Positions 25,770 through 37,002 of a stretch of DNA of 46,187 nucleotides are shown here, piece after piece (within the stretch, counting starts at the first letter, position 1; each line of letters opens with the position of its first letter). The stretch comes from Rivularia sp. T60_A2020_040 (GTDB taxonomy: Bacteria; Cyanobacteriota; Cyanobacteriia; Cyanobacteriales; Nostocaceae). Under the pieces are notes generated by a model, which did not search any database, had not been told where the DNA came from, and saw nothing but the letters and a program-made list of their open reading frames with translations. Where the stretch lies: NCBI GenBank assembly GCA_015272215.1, contig JACYMD010000030.1, positions 1 through 46,187 of the forward strand, given 5' to 3'. A program made the translations under genes and the position numbers.

Positions 25770-27545
25770 CTAGGAAGCAACTTGCTGAGCAGCAGTACGA
25801 GTACGTCGTCTTCTTCCATCAGAAACTTGTACGGGTGCTTCGTCTGGAATCTGCATCAACAATGTAACCGTAGGCTGACATCGTAATTCTCGACGTAAAT
25901 TACGGGCTAAATCACCTTCGATCAATTCTTGTAAACCATCCCAGTCGATATTCGGCTTTTGCCCGTTCAAGGGTTTAGCAAATTCTTGCCAACGTAAAGC
26001 GAGTATTTCTTCAAATCGCTGCTGTACCCATTTTTGCAACATCGATTTTTCCATGCTAGTAACTACACCACGCAGATGAATCTCTGGTCTAGCCAACATT
26101 TTACCGTTCCAATCAATAGCTGCTGCAACAGTAACAATACCTTCTTCTGCCATACGTTGGCGCTCTTGCAAGACTTTATCACTAACCATACCAGAGCCGG
26201 AAGTATCTACTAATTCCAAACCAGATGGCACTGTACCGGCAACACTAATAGAATTTTGAGTCAATTGTACAATGTCACCATTTTGAATAATCACCATATT
26301 CTCGGACGGAACACCCATACTTTGGGCTGTTTGCGAATGTTTAACTAACATCCGATGTTCGCCGTGAACGGGTAAAAAGAACTTGGGTTTTGTCAAAGCC
26401 AGCATCAACTTTTGGTCTTCCTGACAGCCATGACCCGAAACGTGAATTCCTTTATCACGACCGTAAATAACATTCGCACCCTGTTGCATTAATTTATCGA
26501 TAACGTTGACCACCGCAATCGTGTTACCGGGAATCGGATTAGCTGAAAAAGCAACCGTATCTCCTTTACGAATCTTGAGATGGGGGTGATCTCCTCTGGC
26601 AATGCGCGTCATTGCCGCCATTGTCTCTCCCTGAGAACCAGTAGTTAAAATCAATACGCTTTCGTCAGGTAAACTACGGGCGACGTGCAAGGGTTGAAAT
26701 AGTTTATCTTCGCATTTGATATAGCCAAGATTACGAGCGTGGGCAATCAAATTCAACATTGAGCGCCCAACTACGGATACTACTCGATTATGTTTTTGCG
26801 CTAATTGCAAAACCATATTAATCCGATGTAGCGAAGAAGCGAAAGTCGTAATAAAAAGTCTTCCCTCGGTTTGAAGGATAACTTTTTCTAAGTTTGGATA
26901 AACCGAACGTTCTGAAGCAGTAAAACCAGGTACTTCTGCGTTAGTAGAATCGCTCATCAAGCAAAGTACGCCTTTCTCCCCATGTTCGGCTAGCCGTTGC
27001 AAATCAAAGTGTTCTCCATCTACTGGAGTATGGTCTACTTTGAAATCTCCCGTATGAATTACTATTCCTATTGGTGTATGTATCGCAACCGTAAAACTGT
27101 CACAAATACTGTGGGTATTACGGATGTATTCTACCACAAAATGGTTTCCGATCCGCACCATATCGCGGGGTTTGACGCTTCTTAATTCAGTGCGATCGCG
27201 AACACCAGCTTCCTCTAATTTACGCTCTAGCATTGCCATTGCCAATCTTGGACCGTGAATCACAGGAATGTCAAACTGTTTCAAGTGAAAGGCAATACCG
27301 CCAATATGGTCTTCGTGACCATGGGTAACAACCATACCTTTGATTTTATGGCGATTTTCCCGCACGTAAGTCATGTCGGGTAGAACAATATTAACTCCGT
27401 GCATTTGGTCGCTGGGAAAAGCTAAACCAGCATCTAGTAAGATAATTTCATCTTCATACTCGAAAATGCAAGTATTTTTGCCAATTTCATGCAAACCACC
27501 CAATGGAATAATTTTAAGGGCAGAAGTTACTTCCTTTTTAGCCAT
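25770..27545 (-). CDS. rnj: Ribonuclease J
   Basis: 591 residues. Metallo-beta-lactamase/beta-CASP ribonuclease with 5'-exo and endo activity in RNA processing and decay. The zinc motif THGHEDHIGG has His75, His77, Asp79 and His80; further metal ligands lie in HTGDFKVDHTPVDG and the beta-CASP motifs in PGNTIAVVNVID and SGHGCQEDQKLML. The C-terminus is a short basic tail (DGRRRRTRTAAQQ). The gene lies last in the asd-dapA-rnj set, an order I recall as conserved in cyanobacteria, after a 271-nt gap. Confidence 0.96.
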   Translation of the reverse strand: MAKKEVTSALKIIPLGGLHEIGKNTCIFEYEDEIILLDAGLAFPSDQMHGVNIVLPDMTYVRENRHKIKGMVVTHGHEDHIGGIAFHLKQFDIPVIHGPRLAMAMLERKLEEAGVRDRTELRSVKPRDMVRIGNHFVVEYIRNTHSICDSFTVAIHTPIGIVIHTGDFKVDHTPVDGEHFDLQRLAEHGEKGVLCLMSDSTNAEVPGFTASERSVYPNLEKVILQTEGRLFITTFASSLHRINMVLQLAQKHNRVVSVVGRSMLNLIAHARNLGYIKCEDKLFQPLHVARSLPDESVLILTTGSQGETMAAMTRIARGDHPHLKIRKGDTVAFSANPIPGNTIAVVNVIDKLMQQGANVIYGRDKGIHVSGHGCQEDQKLMLALTKPKFFLPVHGEHRMLVKHSQTAQSMGVPSENMVIIQNGDIVQLTQNSISVAGTVPSGLELVDTSGSGMVSDKVLQERQRMAEEGIVTVAAAIDWNGKMLARPEIHLRGVVTSMEKSMLQKWVQQRFEEILALRWQEFAKPLNGQKPNIDWDGLQELIEGDLARNLRRELRCQPTVTLLMQIPDEAPVQVSDGRRRRTRTAAQQVAS

Positions 27546-27816
27546 GTTTTTCCTTAGTTAATAAATTAGTTAGATTTTTTTTGCAGTTAAAAGCTTAATT
27601 AAAGTTTTTCTCGGACAAACTTTTATTGCTACCTTTGCTTGCATACTCTTTTTTTGCAAGATTTAATCAATGTTTAATTTTCCCAAAAAAACAGATTTTA
27701 AATACCGTCATCAAAAATTTACCGATTCATCGCAACAGTATACTTTTAAAAAACTAAACCTGTTGGTAATTATTGTGTGTATGATATTTTTGACACAAAA
27801 TTTGCGACTATATCAT

Positions 27817-28710
27817 TTAAACTTTATTCAAATCGAGTTCTTCAAGAACTGTTTTTAGTTTTTGAGTAAAGTCTAATTCAGCTTCGTATAAAGGTAGACG
27901 AGTTGAGCCAACTTCCCAGCCCTGAAGTTGTAAAGCTGTTTTAACTGGAATCGGATTCGCAGTTGCAAATAAAACTTTGAACAGTGGAAAAAGTTTGAGG
28001 TGAATTTCACTAGCAATTTGGACTTTCCCACTACAAAAAGCTTGAATCATCTGTTGTAATTGCAAACCTACCAGATGAGAAGCTACGCTTACTACACCCT
28101 TTGCTCCAAGAGACAACAACGGCAAAGTCATGTAATCATCACCAGAGTAAATCTGAAATTCTTCTGGTGTCAAGCGACGCATTTCACTTGCTTGATCTAT
28201 ATTTCCAGTTGATTCTTTGATGCCGACAATATTTTCTATTTCAGCTAAACGGGCTACTGTTTGGGGATGTAGGTTTTGACCAGTACGACCTGGAATATTA
28301 TATAGCAATAACGGTAACTCCGGTGCCGCTTCGGCTATTGTCTGAAAGTGTCGATAAAGTCCAGCTTGCGGGGGTTTGTTGTAATAAGGTACAACTTGCA
28401 ATGAGCCATGCACTCCTATTTTAGCTGCTTGCTGGGTAGCCAAAGCCGCTTCTTTGGTAGAATTAGAGCCACATCCGGCAATTACTTTTGCTTTACCCGA
28501 CACAGCTTGCAATACCACTTTAAACAATTGGTATTCTTCATCCCAAGTTAGTGTAGGGGATTCACCAGTCGTTCCGCACACTACAAATGTATCTGTACCG
28601 CTATCAGCCAGATGTGCTGCTAACTTTTCTGCTACATCGTAATTTACACTACCATCTTCTTTAAATGGTGTAACCATTGCGGTTATAACTCTACCAAAAT
28701 CTACCACCAC
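27817..28710 (-). CDS. dapA: 4-hydroxy-tetrahydrodipicolinate synthase
   Basis: 297 residues, normal length. It condenses pyruvate with aspartate semialdehyde in lysine/diaminopimelate synthesis. The Schiff-base Lys165 is in VGIKESTGN, the proton-relay Tyr137 in [10 protein letters not shown], and Thr47/Thr48 in [10 protein letters not shown]. It directly uses the product of the upstream asd gene; the two are separated by 280 nt, which leaves room for its own promoter. Confidence 0.97.
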   Translation of the reverse strand: MVVDFGRVITAMVTPFKEDGSVNYDVAEKLAAHLADSGTDTFVVCGTTGESPTLTWDEEYQLFKVVLQAVSGKAKVIAGCGSNSTKEAALATQQAAKIGVHGSLQVVPYYNKPPQAGLYRHFQTIAEAAPELPLLLYNIPGRTGQNLHPQTVARLAEIENIVGIKESTGNIDQASEMRRLTPEEFQIYSGDDYMTLPLLSLGAKGVVSVASHLVGLQLQQMIQAFCSGKVQIASEIHLKLFPLFKVLFATANPIPVKTALQLQGWEVGSTRLPLYEAELDFTQKLKTVLEELDLNKV

Positions 28711-28990
28711 TCTTTTTTTCTCCTAATTACAGAAAGACAATTTTTACATCTGTTGGTGGCTGTCTATATTTAATAATCTCAAAGCTATTTTTTTCAAGTG
28801 CAAACGATACCTCATTCATCATTTTTTAATTATTAGTTATTTTAGTTAATAGCAATTTTTAGTTAATGTTGTCTAACTTATTTTGTCTAATCTATAACTT
28901 AGATTAAATATTCGCTACTATTATATTTTATAATACTTATTCTCATATTTCATTACATATAATTACATATAAATCTATGCAGTTTCAGGA

Positions 28991-30022
28991 TTAAACATAA
29001 TTATTCTCTACTAGTAATTCGGCAATCTGAACTGCATTCAATGCAGCACCTTTACGGATTTGATCGCCGCATAACCATAATTCTAAACCACATTCATGAG
29101 AAATATCCTGACGAATTCTTCCCACTAACACTTCATCTTGACCTGTCGCTTCTATCGGCATGGGAAAATAATTTTTTTGCCAATTTTCTACCAATTTTAC
29201 TCCGGGAGACTTGCTTAAAATTTCTCTTGCTTCTTCTATCTTAAAAGGTGTTTCAAATTCTAAGTTAATTGCCTCTGAATGAGCGCGTAAAACAGGAACT
29301 CTCACGCAAGTTGCACTAATTTTAATCTTTGAATCGTTAAAAATTTTGCGAGTTTCATTCACCATTTTCATTTCTTCTTCACAATAACCCGCTGAATTTA
29401 ACGGAGAATTATGTGGGAATAAGTTAAATGCTAACGGGTAAGGAAATACCTCTGTCACTGGTTCTTTCCCTGCTAATATATCTAAACTCTGATTTTTAAC
29501 CTCGGACATCGCCCTAGCTCCCGCACCGCTTGCAGACTGGTAAGTCGCCACAACAATCCGTTTAATCGGCTTTACTTTATGCAATGGGTATATCCCTACG
29601 GACATTAAAATAGTAGTACAGTTGGGATTGGCAATAATACCTTTGTGATTAATCGCAGCTTCGGGATTTACTTCTGGTACTATCAACGGAACTTCGGGAT
29701 TCATCCGAAAAGCGCTGGAATTATCAATTACTACCGCACCTTTTTCTACAGCTTTGGGTGCCCAAATTTTAGAAATCGAACCACCCGCAGAAGCTAATAC
29801 CAAATCTACATTTTCTAAAGCAGCTTCGCTTACCGCTTCTACCAGCAAATTTTCTCCTTTGAATGGCAGCTTTTTCCCCGCGCTACGTTCTGAAGCTAAC
29901 AACTTGAGAGCGGCTAAAGGAAAATTTCGTTCTTCAAGTAATTCTAGCAATTCTGTGCCTACAGCACCAGTTGCTCCTAAAACAGCTACACGATAACCTT
30001 GAGACAAATTTACTTCCTCCAA
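28991..30022 (-). CDS. asd: Aspartate-semialdehyde dehydrogenase
   Basis: 343 residues. Reduces aspartyl phosphate to the semialdehyde with NADPH, the branch step to lysine, threonine and methionine. The N-terminal VLGATGAVGTELL binds NADP; catalytic Cys135 is in ANPNCTTI and His248 in RVPVLRAHSE. First gene of the minus-strand asd-dapA-rnj set, divergent from tig. Confidence 0.97.
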   Translation of the reverse strand: MEEVNLSQGYRVAVLGATGAVGTELLELLEERNFPLAALKLLASERSAGKKLPFKGENLLVEAVSEAALENVDLVLASAGGSISKIWAPKAVEKGAVVIDNSSAFRMNPEVPLIVPEVNPEAAINHKGIIANPNCTTILMSVGIYPLHKVKPIKRIVVATYQSASGAGARAMSEVKNQSLDILAGKEPVTEVFPYPLAFNLFPHNSPLNSAGYCEEEMKMVNETRKIFNDSKIKISATCVRVPVLRAHSEAINLEFETPFKIEEAREILSKSPGVKLVENWQKNYFPMPIEATGQDEVLVGRIRQDISHECGLELWLCGDQIRKGAALNAVQIAELLVENNYV

Positions 30023-30919
30023 AAAATTAATTCGATTTGCAATTATTCATCTATTCTCAAACAACTCAAACAAATCTATTCATACCCAAAAATAATATTA
30101 ATCTTAATCGTATTTAAACGGATTTTCTTATATTTGTAAATTCTTTTTGATATCACAAATAACTATCACTATCACTTGATTGTCTTTAGAACTTTTTTCT
30201 AAAAATAGCTGAGAATTTATTCTTTATAAAATTATTGAACATCAAATTCAAAATAAATAAAATCAAATAATTATTATATTATAATGCTGTTATTTTTTGT
30301 GGCTTTACCATCAACTATACTACTCGATACATCCACATACATATTATTACTTTAGTCTACAACATGACAACAATTCTTAAATAATTAAATACACAACTTC
30401 AAATATACAATTTTATAATAAAAATCATATTATACACCATATTTACTTGAAAGAGTATAATAAGACAAATATTTTGACATCCCCTGATAGTAGTGTAGAT
30501 TTTTAACTGACCAAAACGGCATTGATTAATTCGGTTGATGTACTATTATTCAGATGGACTCTTGCCAATCGCCAAGGCGAATAACAATTAGATAATTCAC
30601 CTTCCTTGTGGTTAAGTTAGGTTTTAACCCTGCTCAAGCATAAAAGCCATGTGAATTCTTGACAACACAGTGTTGAAAATTGGGATATCACGATTCGGTG
30701 CCAAAATGTTGAGTAATAACTCCCATTTAAGCAGATTAGGACGGAATGGTTATATTCCAAGGACAGCACCAAAATTAGCCTTTGTATTGGCTCCGGGCTT
30801 TTTCCTAGTCAGGAATTGTCGCGAAAAAATCGCTCGATTTTCCTCGACAAGCAGTTTGGATAATGCGATCGCCAAGTTGAAATACAAAAAGTAGCACAAA
30901 TAAATATAGAAACAAGTCT
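30023..30919. other. 897-bp divergent intergenic region between asd and tig
   Basis: The left 450 bp are extremely AT-rich. From about 30480 to 30900 the sequence is more balanced, without an obvious gene; one frame is open for 74 codons (30670-30894) but its composition is not convincing. It probably holds both promoters and a long tig leader. No hairpin stronger than chance was noticed by eye. Confidence 0.55.
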
Positions 30920-32362
30920 ATGAAAGTAACCCAAGAAAAATTGCCAGCCAGTAGAATCGGCATAGAAATCGAGATTGCACCGGAAAAAACCAAGCAAACC
31001 TATGAAAAGGTAATTCAAAATTACGCTCGAGAAGCGAATATTTCTGGGTTTCGTAAGGGTAAGGTGCCTAGACAGATATTACTACAGCGTTTGGGAAAAA
31101 CCCGTATTAAAGCTGCGGCATTGGAAGAATTGATTCAAAATGGTATTGAAGAAGCGATCAAACAAGAAAGTATTGAAGCTATTGGTCAGCCGGAATTACG
31201 CTCTTCCTTTGAAGAATTAATCAATAATTATGAACCAGGGCAGCCTTTGACTTTTTCGGCTGCGGTAGATGTACCACCCCAGATTAATTTGGGTGAGTAT
31301 TCTGGTTTACAGTTCAAAGCTGAGGAAGTCAAGTACGAGCCAGAACAAGTTGATCAAGTGTTGGATAAGGAACGTGTTTCAATGGCGACTTTAATTCCAG
31401 TGGAAGGACGTTCGGCACAGTTGGGAGATACTTCGATTATCGATTTTAAAGGCTTTCTCGCTCCCATAGAAGGTGAAGAAAAGCCATCCGAAGAACTCGA
31501 AGCAATTCCCGGTGCGGAAGCTACTGACTTTCAAGTTGACTTAGAAGAAGATAAATTTATCCCTGGTTTCATCGCAGGAATAATCGGGATGAATCCTGGA
31601 GAAACTAAGGAGATTAAAGCAACGTTTCCCGACCCTTATGCTAACGAAGAATTAGCAGGAAAAGCCGCCTTGTTTACAGTAACACTCAAAGAGCTTAAGG
31701 AGAAAGAACTACCTGAAATCAACGATGATTTTGCTCAGGAAATCAGCGAATTTGAGACTTTAGAAGAGTTACGTAATTCCTTAGAAGAGCGGTTTAAAAA
31801 AGAAGTAGAAGATAATGCTAAGGCAAAAAAACAAGAAGCTTTGTTGAATGAATTAGTTAAACACGTAACATTTGACTTACCCGAAACAATGATTCAGCAG
31901 GAAGTCGATGCGATGATTACTCAAACAGCAATGCGTCTTTCCCAGCAAGGTTTGGATATTAAGAAATTGTTTAATCAAGATACTATTCCCCAACTGCGCG
32001 AACGTTCCCGTCCCGAAGCAATCGATCGCATCAAAAGAACTCTTGCTTTACGCGAAATTGGCGATCGCGAATCGATTAAAGTCAGTGAAGAGGAAATAGA
32101 AGCCAGAAAACAAGAAGTCATGGAACAATATGCTGAGCAGGATGTTGATCCAGATAGAGTGCAATCCGTAGTCGAAAACGAATTATTAACCGAGAAAATC
32201 ATCGACTGGCTTCTAGAACGTTCTTCGATTGAACTTGTCCCCGAAGGTTCTTTGAATCCTCAAGAAACCGTCGCAGAACAGGAAACCATAGAGTCACAAC
32301 AAGAAAACGAAAATGATTCTTCAACCGAGGAACAAACTACCCCGGCTACCGTACAAGAATAA
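30920..32362 (+). CDS. tig: Trigger factor (ribosome-associated chaperone, peptidyl-prolyl isomerase)
   Basis: 480 residues. The N-terminal ribosome-binding domain shows ISGFRKGKVPRQILLQRLG (about 41-59). The FKBP-like isomerase domain begins near 165 (LGDTSIIDFKGFL), includes FIPGFIAGIIGMNPGETKEI, and is followed by the helical chaperone domain and a long Glu/Gln/Thr-rich tail (about 445-480) typical of cyanobacterial versions. It heads tig-clpP-clpX, coupling folding of nascent chains with ATP-dependent proteolysis. Confidence 0.97.
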   Translation: MKVTQEKLPASRIGIEIEIAPEKTKQTYEKVIQNYAREANISGFRKGKVPRQILLQRLGKTRIKAAALEELIQNGIEEAIKQESIEAIGQPELRSSFEELINNYEPGQPLTFSAAVDVPPQINLGEYSGLQFKAEEVKYEPEQVDQVLDKERVSMATLIPVEGRSAQLGDTSIIDFKGFLAPIEGEEKPSEELEAIPGAEATDFQVDLEEDKFIPGFIAGIIGMNPGETKEIKATFPDPYANEELAGKAALFTVTLKELKEKELPEINDDFAQEISEFETLEELRNSLEERFKKEVEDNAKAKKQEALLNELVKHVTFDLPETMIQQEVDAMITQTAMRLSQQGLDIKKLFNQDTIPQLRERSRPEAIDRIKRTLALREIGDRESIKVSEEEIEARKQEVMEQYAEQDVDPDRVQSVVENELLTEKIIDWLLERSSIELVPEGSLNPQETVAEQETIESQQENENDSSTEEQTTPATVQE

Positions 32363-32654
32363 TCAAAGTTTATGGCACTCAGCTTGAGGTAATGGGATTT
32401 TATGAGTGTGAAATCAATCGCTGATAGCTGAGCGCTGTCTCAATCAAAAGTCGGAATTAATTTTCAGAAACTTTAAAGCCGACATCGAATTTGTCTGGTA
32501 ATCTTGTGACAAATTGATCATATCCACACGCTCTTGATTTATATAAGGCATAATGGTTAATACATACTGTCTTATAGAAATTCGGTTCTGATTATCAACG
32601 AGCAGCAATTGCTCCCTTATACTTACTGTTGTCAAAATTTTCATTAATTTCTTT

Positions 32655-33353
32655 ATGGTTGTATCGCAGTCGGAAAATTATCCCATTAGTAGTTTGAATC
32701 AATTTTTGATTTATTCCCAAAGCGCGAATGTTACTTCAATGCTGCCGACAGTCGTAGAACAATCAGGCATGGGAGAGCGAGCTTTTGACATCTACTCGCG
32801 CTTGCTCAGAGAACGGATTGTGTTTTTAGGAACTCCCGTCGATGATGCAGTTGCAAACTCGATTGTTGCCCAACTACTGTTTCTAGATGCCGATGATTCA
32901 GAAAAAGATATTCAAATCTATATCAATTCTCCTGGCGGTTCAGTTACGGCAGGCATGGCAATTTATGATACAATTCAACAAATACGTCCAGATGTAGTAA
33001 CTATATGTTTTGGACTAGCTGCTAGCATGGGTGCTTTTTTACTAGCAGCAGGAACCCCCGGTAAGCGGATGTCTCTTCCGGACTCGCGAATCCTGATTCA
33101 TCAACCGTTGGGTGGCGCTCAGGGACAAGCAGTGGATATCGAAATCCAAGCTAAAGAAATTCTTTATCATAAGTCTAAGCTAAACGAACTATTAGCATCT
33201 CATACTGGTCAACCATTAGAGAAAATCAACGCTGATACCGAACGAGATTTTTTCATGTCGGCACAGGAAGCTAAAAACTACGGGTTAATCGACCAGGTTA
33301 TCTCTAGACAAAATCTTCCCACAGCAGGGGAAAACGTCACTAGTGTGAAATAA
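32655..33353 (+). CDS. clpP: ATP-dependent Clp protease proteolytic subunit
   Basis: 232 residues. Serine protease with Ser124 (GLAASMGAF), His149 (ILIHQPLGG) and Asp198 (DTERDFFMS) as the catalytic triad. The N-terminal 29 residues before [10 protein letters not shown] may be a propeptide or a mis-assigned start; the ATG at 32739 would give the core length. It lies 9 nt upstream of clpX, so the two are co-transcribed and act as one ClpXP machine. This arrangement matches the ClpX-linked ClpP paralogue of cyanobacteria. Confidence 0.95.
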   Translation: MVVSQSENYPISSLNQFLIYSQSANVTSMLPTVVEQSGMGERAFDIYSRLLRERIVFLGTPVDDAVANSIVAQLLFLDADDSEKDIQIYINSPGGSVTAGMAIYDTIQQIRPDVVTICFGLAASMGAFLLAAGTPGKRMSLPDSRILIHQPLGGAQGQAVDIEIQAKEILYHKSKLNELLASHTGQPLEKINADTERDFFMSAQEAKNYGLIDQVISRQNLPTAGENVTSVK

Positions 33354-33362
33354 GAGGCTGGT

Positions 33363-34715
33363 ATGACAGGTAAGTACGACTCCCATTTAAAATGTTCATT
33401 TTGTGGCAAATCTCAAGAGCAGGTACGTAAGCTAATCGCCGGACCGGGAGTCTACATTTGCGATGAGTGCGTTGACCTGTGTAACGAAATATTAGATGAG
33501 GAATTGCTCGATACCAACAGTGCAGCAGCGGCTTCGCAGCCAGCACCACGGTCAGAACCACCTCAAAAACGCCGTACCCGGACAGCCAGTCTCTCGTTGA
33601 ACCAAATACCCAAACCACGAGAGATTAAGAATTATTTAGACGAGCACGTTATTGGTCAAGAAGAAGCCAAGAAAGTACTTTCAGTCGCAGTATACAATCA
33701 CTATAAAAGATTGTCGCTGGTTGGTGGGTCTAAAGAGGGCGGCAAAGATGACCATGAGGAAGCAGTAGAACTGCAAAAATCAAATATTTTGTTAATTGGT
33801 CCTACAGGTTGCGGAAAGACTTTGTTGGCACAAACCCTAGCAAAAATTCTTGATGTACCTTTCGCTGTCGCCGACGCGACTACTCTAACCGAAGCCGGTT
33901 ATGTGGGAGAAGATGTCGAAAATATTTTGTTGCGGCTATTACAAGTTGCCGATTTGGATGTAGAAGAAGCCCAACGAGGAATTATTTACATCGATGAAAT
34001 TGACAAAATAGCTCGCAAGAGCGAGAACCCCTCGATCACAAGGGATGTTTCTGGGGAAGGTGTACAGCAAGCTTTGCTGAAAATGCTCGAAGGAACCGTT
34101 GCTAATGTACCGCCCCAAGGAGGACGCAAGCACCCCTATCAGGACTGTATCCAAATTGATACCAGCAATATTCTATTTGTCTGTGGTGGTGCTTTCGTCG
34201 GTTTGGAAAAGGTAGTAGAGCAGAGAACGGGTAAAAAGTCAATTGGCTTTTTGCAGCCAGGAGAAGGGCTATCAAAAGAAAAGCGAGCGGCACATACAGT
34301 ACGCCAACTGGAGCCGGGAGACCTAGTTAAGTTTGGGATGATACCGGAATTTATTGGGCGGGTACCAATGGTAGCGGTAGTAGATCCACTTGATGAAGAA
34401 GCGTTGATGGCAATATTAACCAAACCGCGCAGCGCTCTAGTTAAGCAGTATCAAAAACTGTTGAATATGGATAACGTCCAGTTAGAGTTTAATACGGATG
34501 CTCTGAAAGCCATTGCTCAAGAAGCTTATCGTCGTAAGACTGGCGCTAGAGCTTTGCGAGGCATTGTAGAAGAACTGATGCTGGATATAATGTACGAATT
34601 ACCTTCGAGAAAGGATGTAGGAGTTTGTACAGTAACGCGGGAAATGGTAGAAAAACGTTCGACTGCGGAACTGTTAGTTCATCCCTCTTCCCTACCGAAG
34701 CCTGAATCAGCTTAA
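33363..34715 (+). CDS. clpX: ATP-dependent Clp protease ATP-binding subunit ClpX
   Basis: 450 residues. An N-terminal zinc finger with Cys11, Cys14, Cys33 and Cys36 (CSFCGK...CDEC) is followed by an AAA+ module: Walker A GPTGCGKT (146-153), Walker [12 protein letters not shown], the pore loop GYVGEDVE and sensor-2 [11 protein letters not shown]. It unfolds substrates and feeds them to ClpP. The gene follows clpP by 9 nt. Heptamer-like GAGTTAG repeats and a terminator follow. Confidence 0.97.
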   Translation: MTGKYDSHLKCSFCGKSQEQVRKLIAGPGVYICDECVDLCNEILDEELLDTNSAAAASQPAPRSEPPQKRRTRTASLSLNQIPKPREIKNYLDEHVIGQEEAKKVLSVAVYNHYKRLSLVGGSKEGGKDDHEEAVELQKSNILLIGPTGCGKTLLAQTLAKILDVPFAVADATTLTEAGYVGEDVENILLRLLQVADLDVEEAQRGIIYIDEIDKIARKSENPSITRDVSGEGVQQALLKMLEGTVANVPPQGGRKHPYQDCIQIDTSNILFVCGGAFVGLEKVVEQRTGKKSIGFLQPGEGLSKEKRAAHTVRQLEPGDLVKFGMIPEFIGRVPMVAVVDPLDEEALMAILTKPRSALVKQYQKLLNMDNVQLEFNTDALKAIAQEAYRRKTGARALRGIVEELMLDIMYELPSRKDVGVCTVTREMVEKRSTAELLVHPSSLPKPESA

Positions 34716-34758
34716 ATAGAGTTAGGAGTTAAAAGTTAGAAGTTAGGAATTAATTCTT

Positions 34759-34830
34759 AACCGGGGAACGCCGGTTGCCTGACGCGGAAGTCGTTTCACG
34801 GCTCTTGTACCGGCGACTTCTAATTTTTTA
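34759..34830 (+). terminator. Terminator region after clpX
   Basis: A first small hairpin AACCGG-GGAACG-CCGGTT (34759-34776) is followed by GAAGTCG ... CGACTTC (34787-34820) with a T-rich tail TAATTTTTTATTTTT. The second one is a plausible terminator of tig-clpP-clpX. Confidence 0.7.
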
Positions 34831-34854
34831 TTTTTGACATTTAGCTTTTGATAG

Positions 34855-35748
34855 ATGGCTTATATTCAAGTTCGTGGCGTAGAACATTACTACGAGTGGA
34901 TTAAACAAACATCTGATGGTTTAGAGAAACCAGTAATGGTGTTTATTCACGGTTGGGCTGGTAGCGCTCGGTATTGGCAGAGTACGGCTGAAGTTTTATC
35001 CGAACAATTCGATTGTTTGCTTTACGATATGCGGGGATTTGGACGTTCCCGTGGCAAGCCGATTTTTGTGGATTCCCAGCCTCTTCAAGCAGAAGCAGGA
35101 GAAGTCATACAATTAACCTATGAGCTAGAAGAATACGTCGAGGATTTAGCAGTATTGCTGTCAGAATTGCAGTTGCAGCGCGTGTATATTAATGCTCATT
35201 CTATGGGAGCATCGATTGCGACTTTATTTCTTAACCGCTATCAACAACGTGTAGAAAAAGCAATTTTGACTTGTAGCGGTATTTTCGAGTATGACAAACA
35301 AGCTTTTGAGGCTTTCCACAAATTTGGTGGTTACGTTGTCAAATTTCGTCCTCAATGGTTAGGGAAAATTCCCTTAGTTGACAGAATGTTTATGGCACGA
35401 TTTCTGTATCGTTCGATCAAAGCAACCGAACGTCAAGCTTTTTTGCAAGACTTTCTCATAGCCGATTACGATGCGGCTTTAAATACAATTTATACTTCTG
35501 TTAGTAAAGCTCAATCGGAATTGATGCCACAAGAATTTGCCAAACTCCAAGTACCAACTTTATTAATATCTGGGGAATACGATCAGATTATTCCCGCTGA
35601 AATGGGAAGAAAAGCGGCAGCAATGAGCCAGCAAATTGAATATGTGATGATTCCCAATACCGCTCATTTCCCGATGTTAGAAGACTCAAGTATTTACTTA
35701 GATGCATTAACAGAATTTTTACAATTACCCACGGCGCTTTCTGCGTAA
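34855..35748 (+). CDS. Alpha/beta hydrolase
   Basis: 297 residues, full alpha/beta hydrolase fold. The oxyanion motif is FIHGWAG (30-36), the nucleophile Ser116 lies in AHSMGAS, the acid in GEYDQIIP and the catalytic His in NTAHFPMLED. A helical cap spans roughly residues 140-200. It resembles lipase/epoxide-hydrolase-like enzymes; the substrate cannot be deduced. It lies 140 bp after clpX, beyond the terminator, so it is probably its own unit. Confidence 0.9.
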   Translation: MAYIQVRGVEHYYEWIKQTSDGLEKPVMVFIHGWAGSARYWQSTAEVLSEQFDCLLYDMRGFGRSRGKPIFVDSQPLQAEAGEVIQLTYELEEYVEDLAVLLSELQLQRVYINAHSMGASIATLFLNRYQQRVEKAILTCSGIFEYDKQAFEAFHKFGGYVVKFRPQWLGKIPLVDRMFMARFLYRSIKATERQAFLQDFLIADYDAALNTIYTSVSKAQSELMPQEFAKLQVPTLLISGEYDQIIPAEMGRKAAAMSQQIEYVMIPNTAHFPMLEDSSIYLDALTEFLQLPTALSA

Positions 35749-35790
35749 ATAGGAGTTAGTTGACAGTTGACAATTAACCTATTACCTTTA

Positions 35791-36777
35791 CTAATCCAAA
35801 CCTAATTCTCTCTTGAGCAAATTAATCGATTTACCACCGATATAATTTTCACAGTAAACCAGTTTGGGTGGACGGATGATGTCTTCCATGGCTATTTGCA
35901 TAGCATTTTGTACCCCGGAATAACTCGTTTCGTCAGTACAAAAAACTATTTGCGCCCGTTTAACTATTGCTCCTAACTTATAACTATCTTTTGGCTGGGA
36001 AGTCATCACCAATATTTCGTCTCCCCGTAAACCGTGGAGAATCACTTCTGTGGCTCGGAGGATTCCCGAACTAAGACTGACGATACCAATACAACTATCT
36101 TTAGATAGATTTTTAACAATATTGAATTCCTTAGCATAATCGTGGATATCAAGGGGGATTACACGTACTGCTCTAGGTGCTGCAATAGCTTCTAATTCGC
36201 CGATGAAATATCGACTTGTCACAACCGTTGCTGAACTTGTTTTATCCAACACGGCAGATAGCTCTTCGGTAGCAACTAGCTGTACTGGTATTTGTAGCGC
36301 TTGTTCTAATTCTTGAACAATTAATTCACCAGCACCGATATCCTGATTCGGTACCGCTACTAGTACCCGCGCACTACAACGCAACCGCCAATCAATTTCA
36401 GCCAGAAATATCTCGCGGGCTTGATTGAGAGAACAACCTTGAGAAAGTAGTTCATCAAGAGCCTTCTGCACAATTTTGTATGCTTGAGGATGTTGTTTGA
36501 AAATCGGCGATTGTAACTTACTACCGCCCTCATGCCCTTGAGCGCGCACGTAAATTCCTGAACCAGCCAGACTTTCGACAAGTCCATCTTCCTCCAATTG
36601 ACGGTAAACTTTACTAATAGTATTGCGATGCAACCCGGTTTGCATTGCTAAGGCTCTAGTTGAAGGCAATTTATAACCTGGTGGATATTGCCTTGAGGCG
36701 ATAGCAAATCGAATTTGATTGAACAGCTGAGTCGATGCGGGAATTTCACTATCTGGCTGAATGCGGAATTGAATCAT
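35791..36777 (-). CDS. GntR family transcriptional regulator
   Basis: 328 residues from ATG 36777, which has AAGG just upstream; an upstream TTG frame is less likely. The winged HTH is at the N-terminus: PASTQLFNQIRFAIASRQYPPGYKLPSTRALAMQTGLHRNTISKVYRQLEEDGLVESLAGSGIYV. The remaining about 240 residues form a domain with CIGIVSLSSGI and LGAIVKRAQIVFCTDE; this may be an effector-binding region and is not a typical aminotransferase or UTRA domain. Target genes unknown; it is divergent from the hydrolase pseudogene. Confidence 0.9.
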   Translation of the reverse strand: MIQFRIQPDSEIPASTQLFNQIRFAIASRQYPPGYKLPSTRALAMQTGLHRNTISKVYRQLEEDGLVESLAGSGIYVRAQGHEGGSKLQSPIFKQHPQAYKIVQKALDELLSQGCSLNQAREIFLAEIDWRLRCSARVLVAVPNQDIGAGELIVQELEQALQIPVQLVATEELSAVLDKTSSATVVTSRYFIGELEAIAAPRAVRVIPLDIHDYAKEFNIVKNLSKDSCIGIVSLSSGILRATEVILHGLRGDEILVMTSQPKDSYKLGAIVKRAQIVFCTDETSYSGVQNAMQIAMEDIIRPPKLVYCENYIGGKSINLLKRELGLD

Positions 36778-37002
36778 CACCTTCGGTTTTCTGGGTGCTA
36801 TTAGCTTCAAAGGGAACTTTAAAAAGCGGTGCTAATCGCTATTAGGTTAAACAATTTATTTATACATCGAATTTGAACAGGATAAATTTATCATCAGGGA
36901 AGGTTATTACTAGTTAATCATTGTTAATAATTTGATCGGAGTCAAGCTCTTATTCCTGGCATAACTATATCTAATTATCACAGCATACTGGTAAAAACTA
37001 TT

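Noticed and set aside
30670-30894. 74-codon open frame upstream of tig
   Set aside because: No domain, no clear ribosome-binding site and unconvincing composition; more likely leader DNA.
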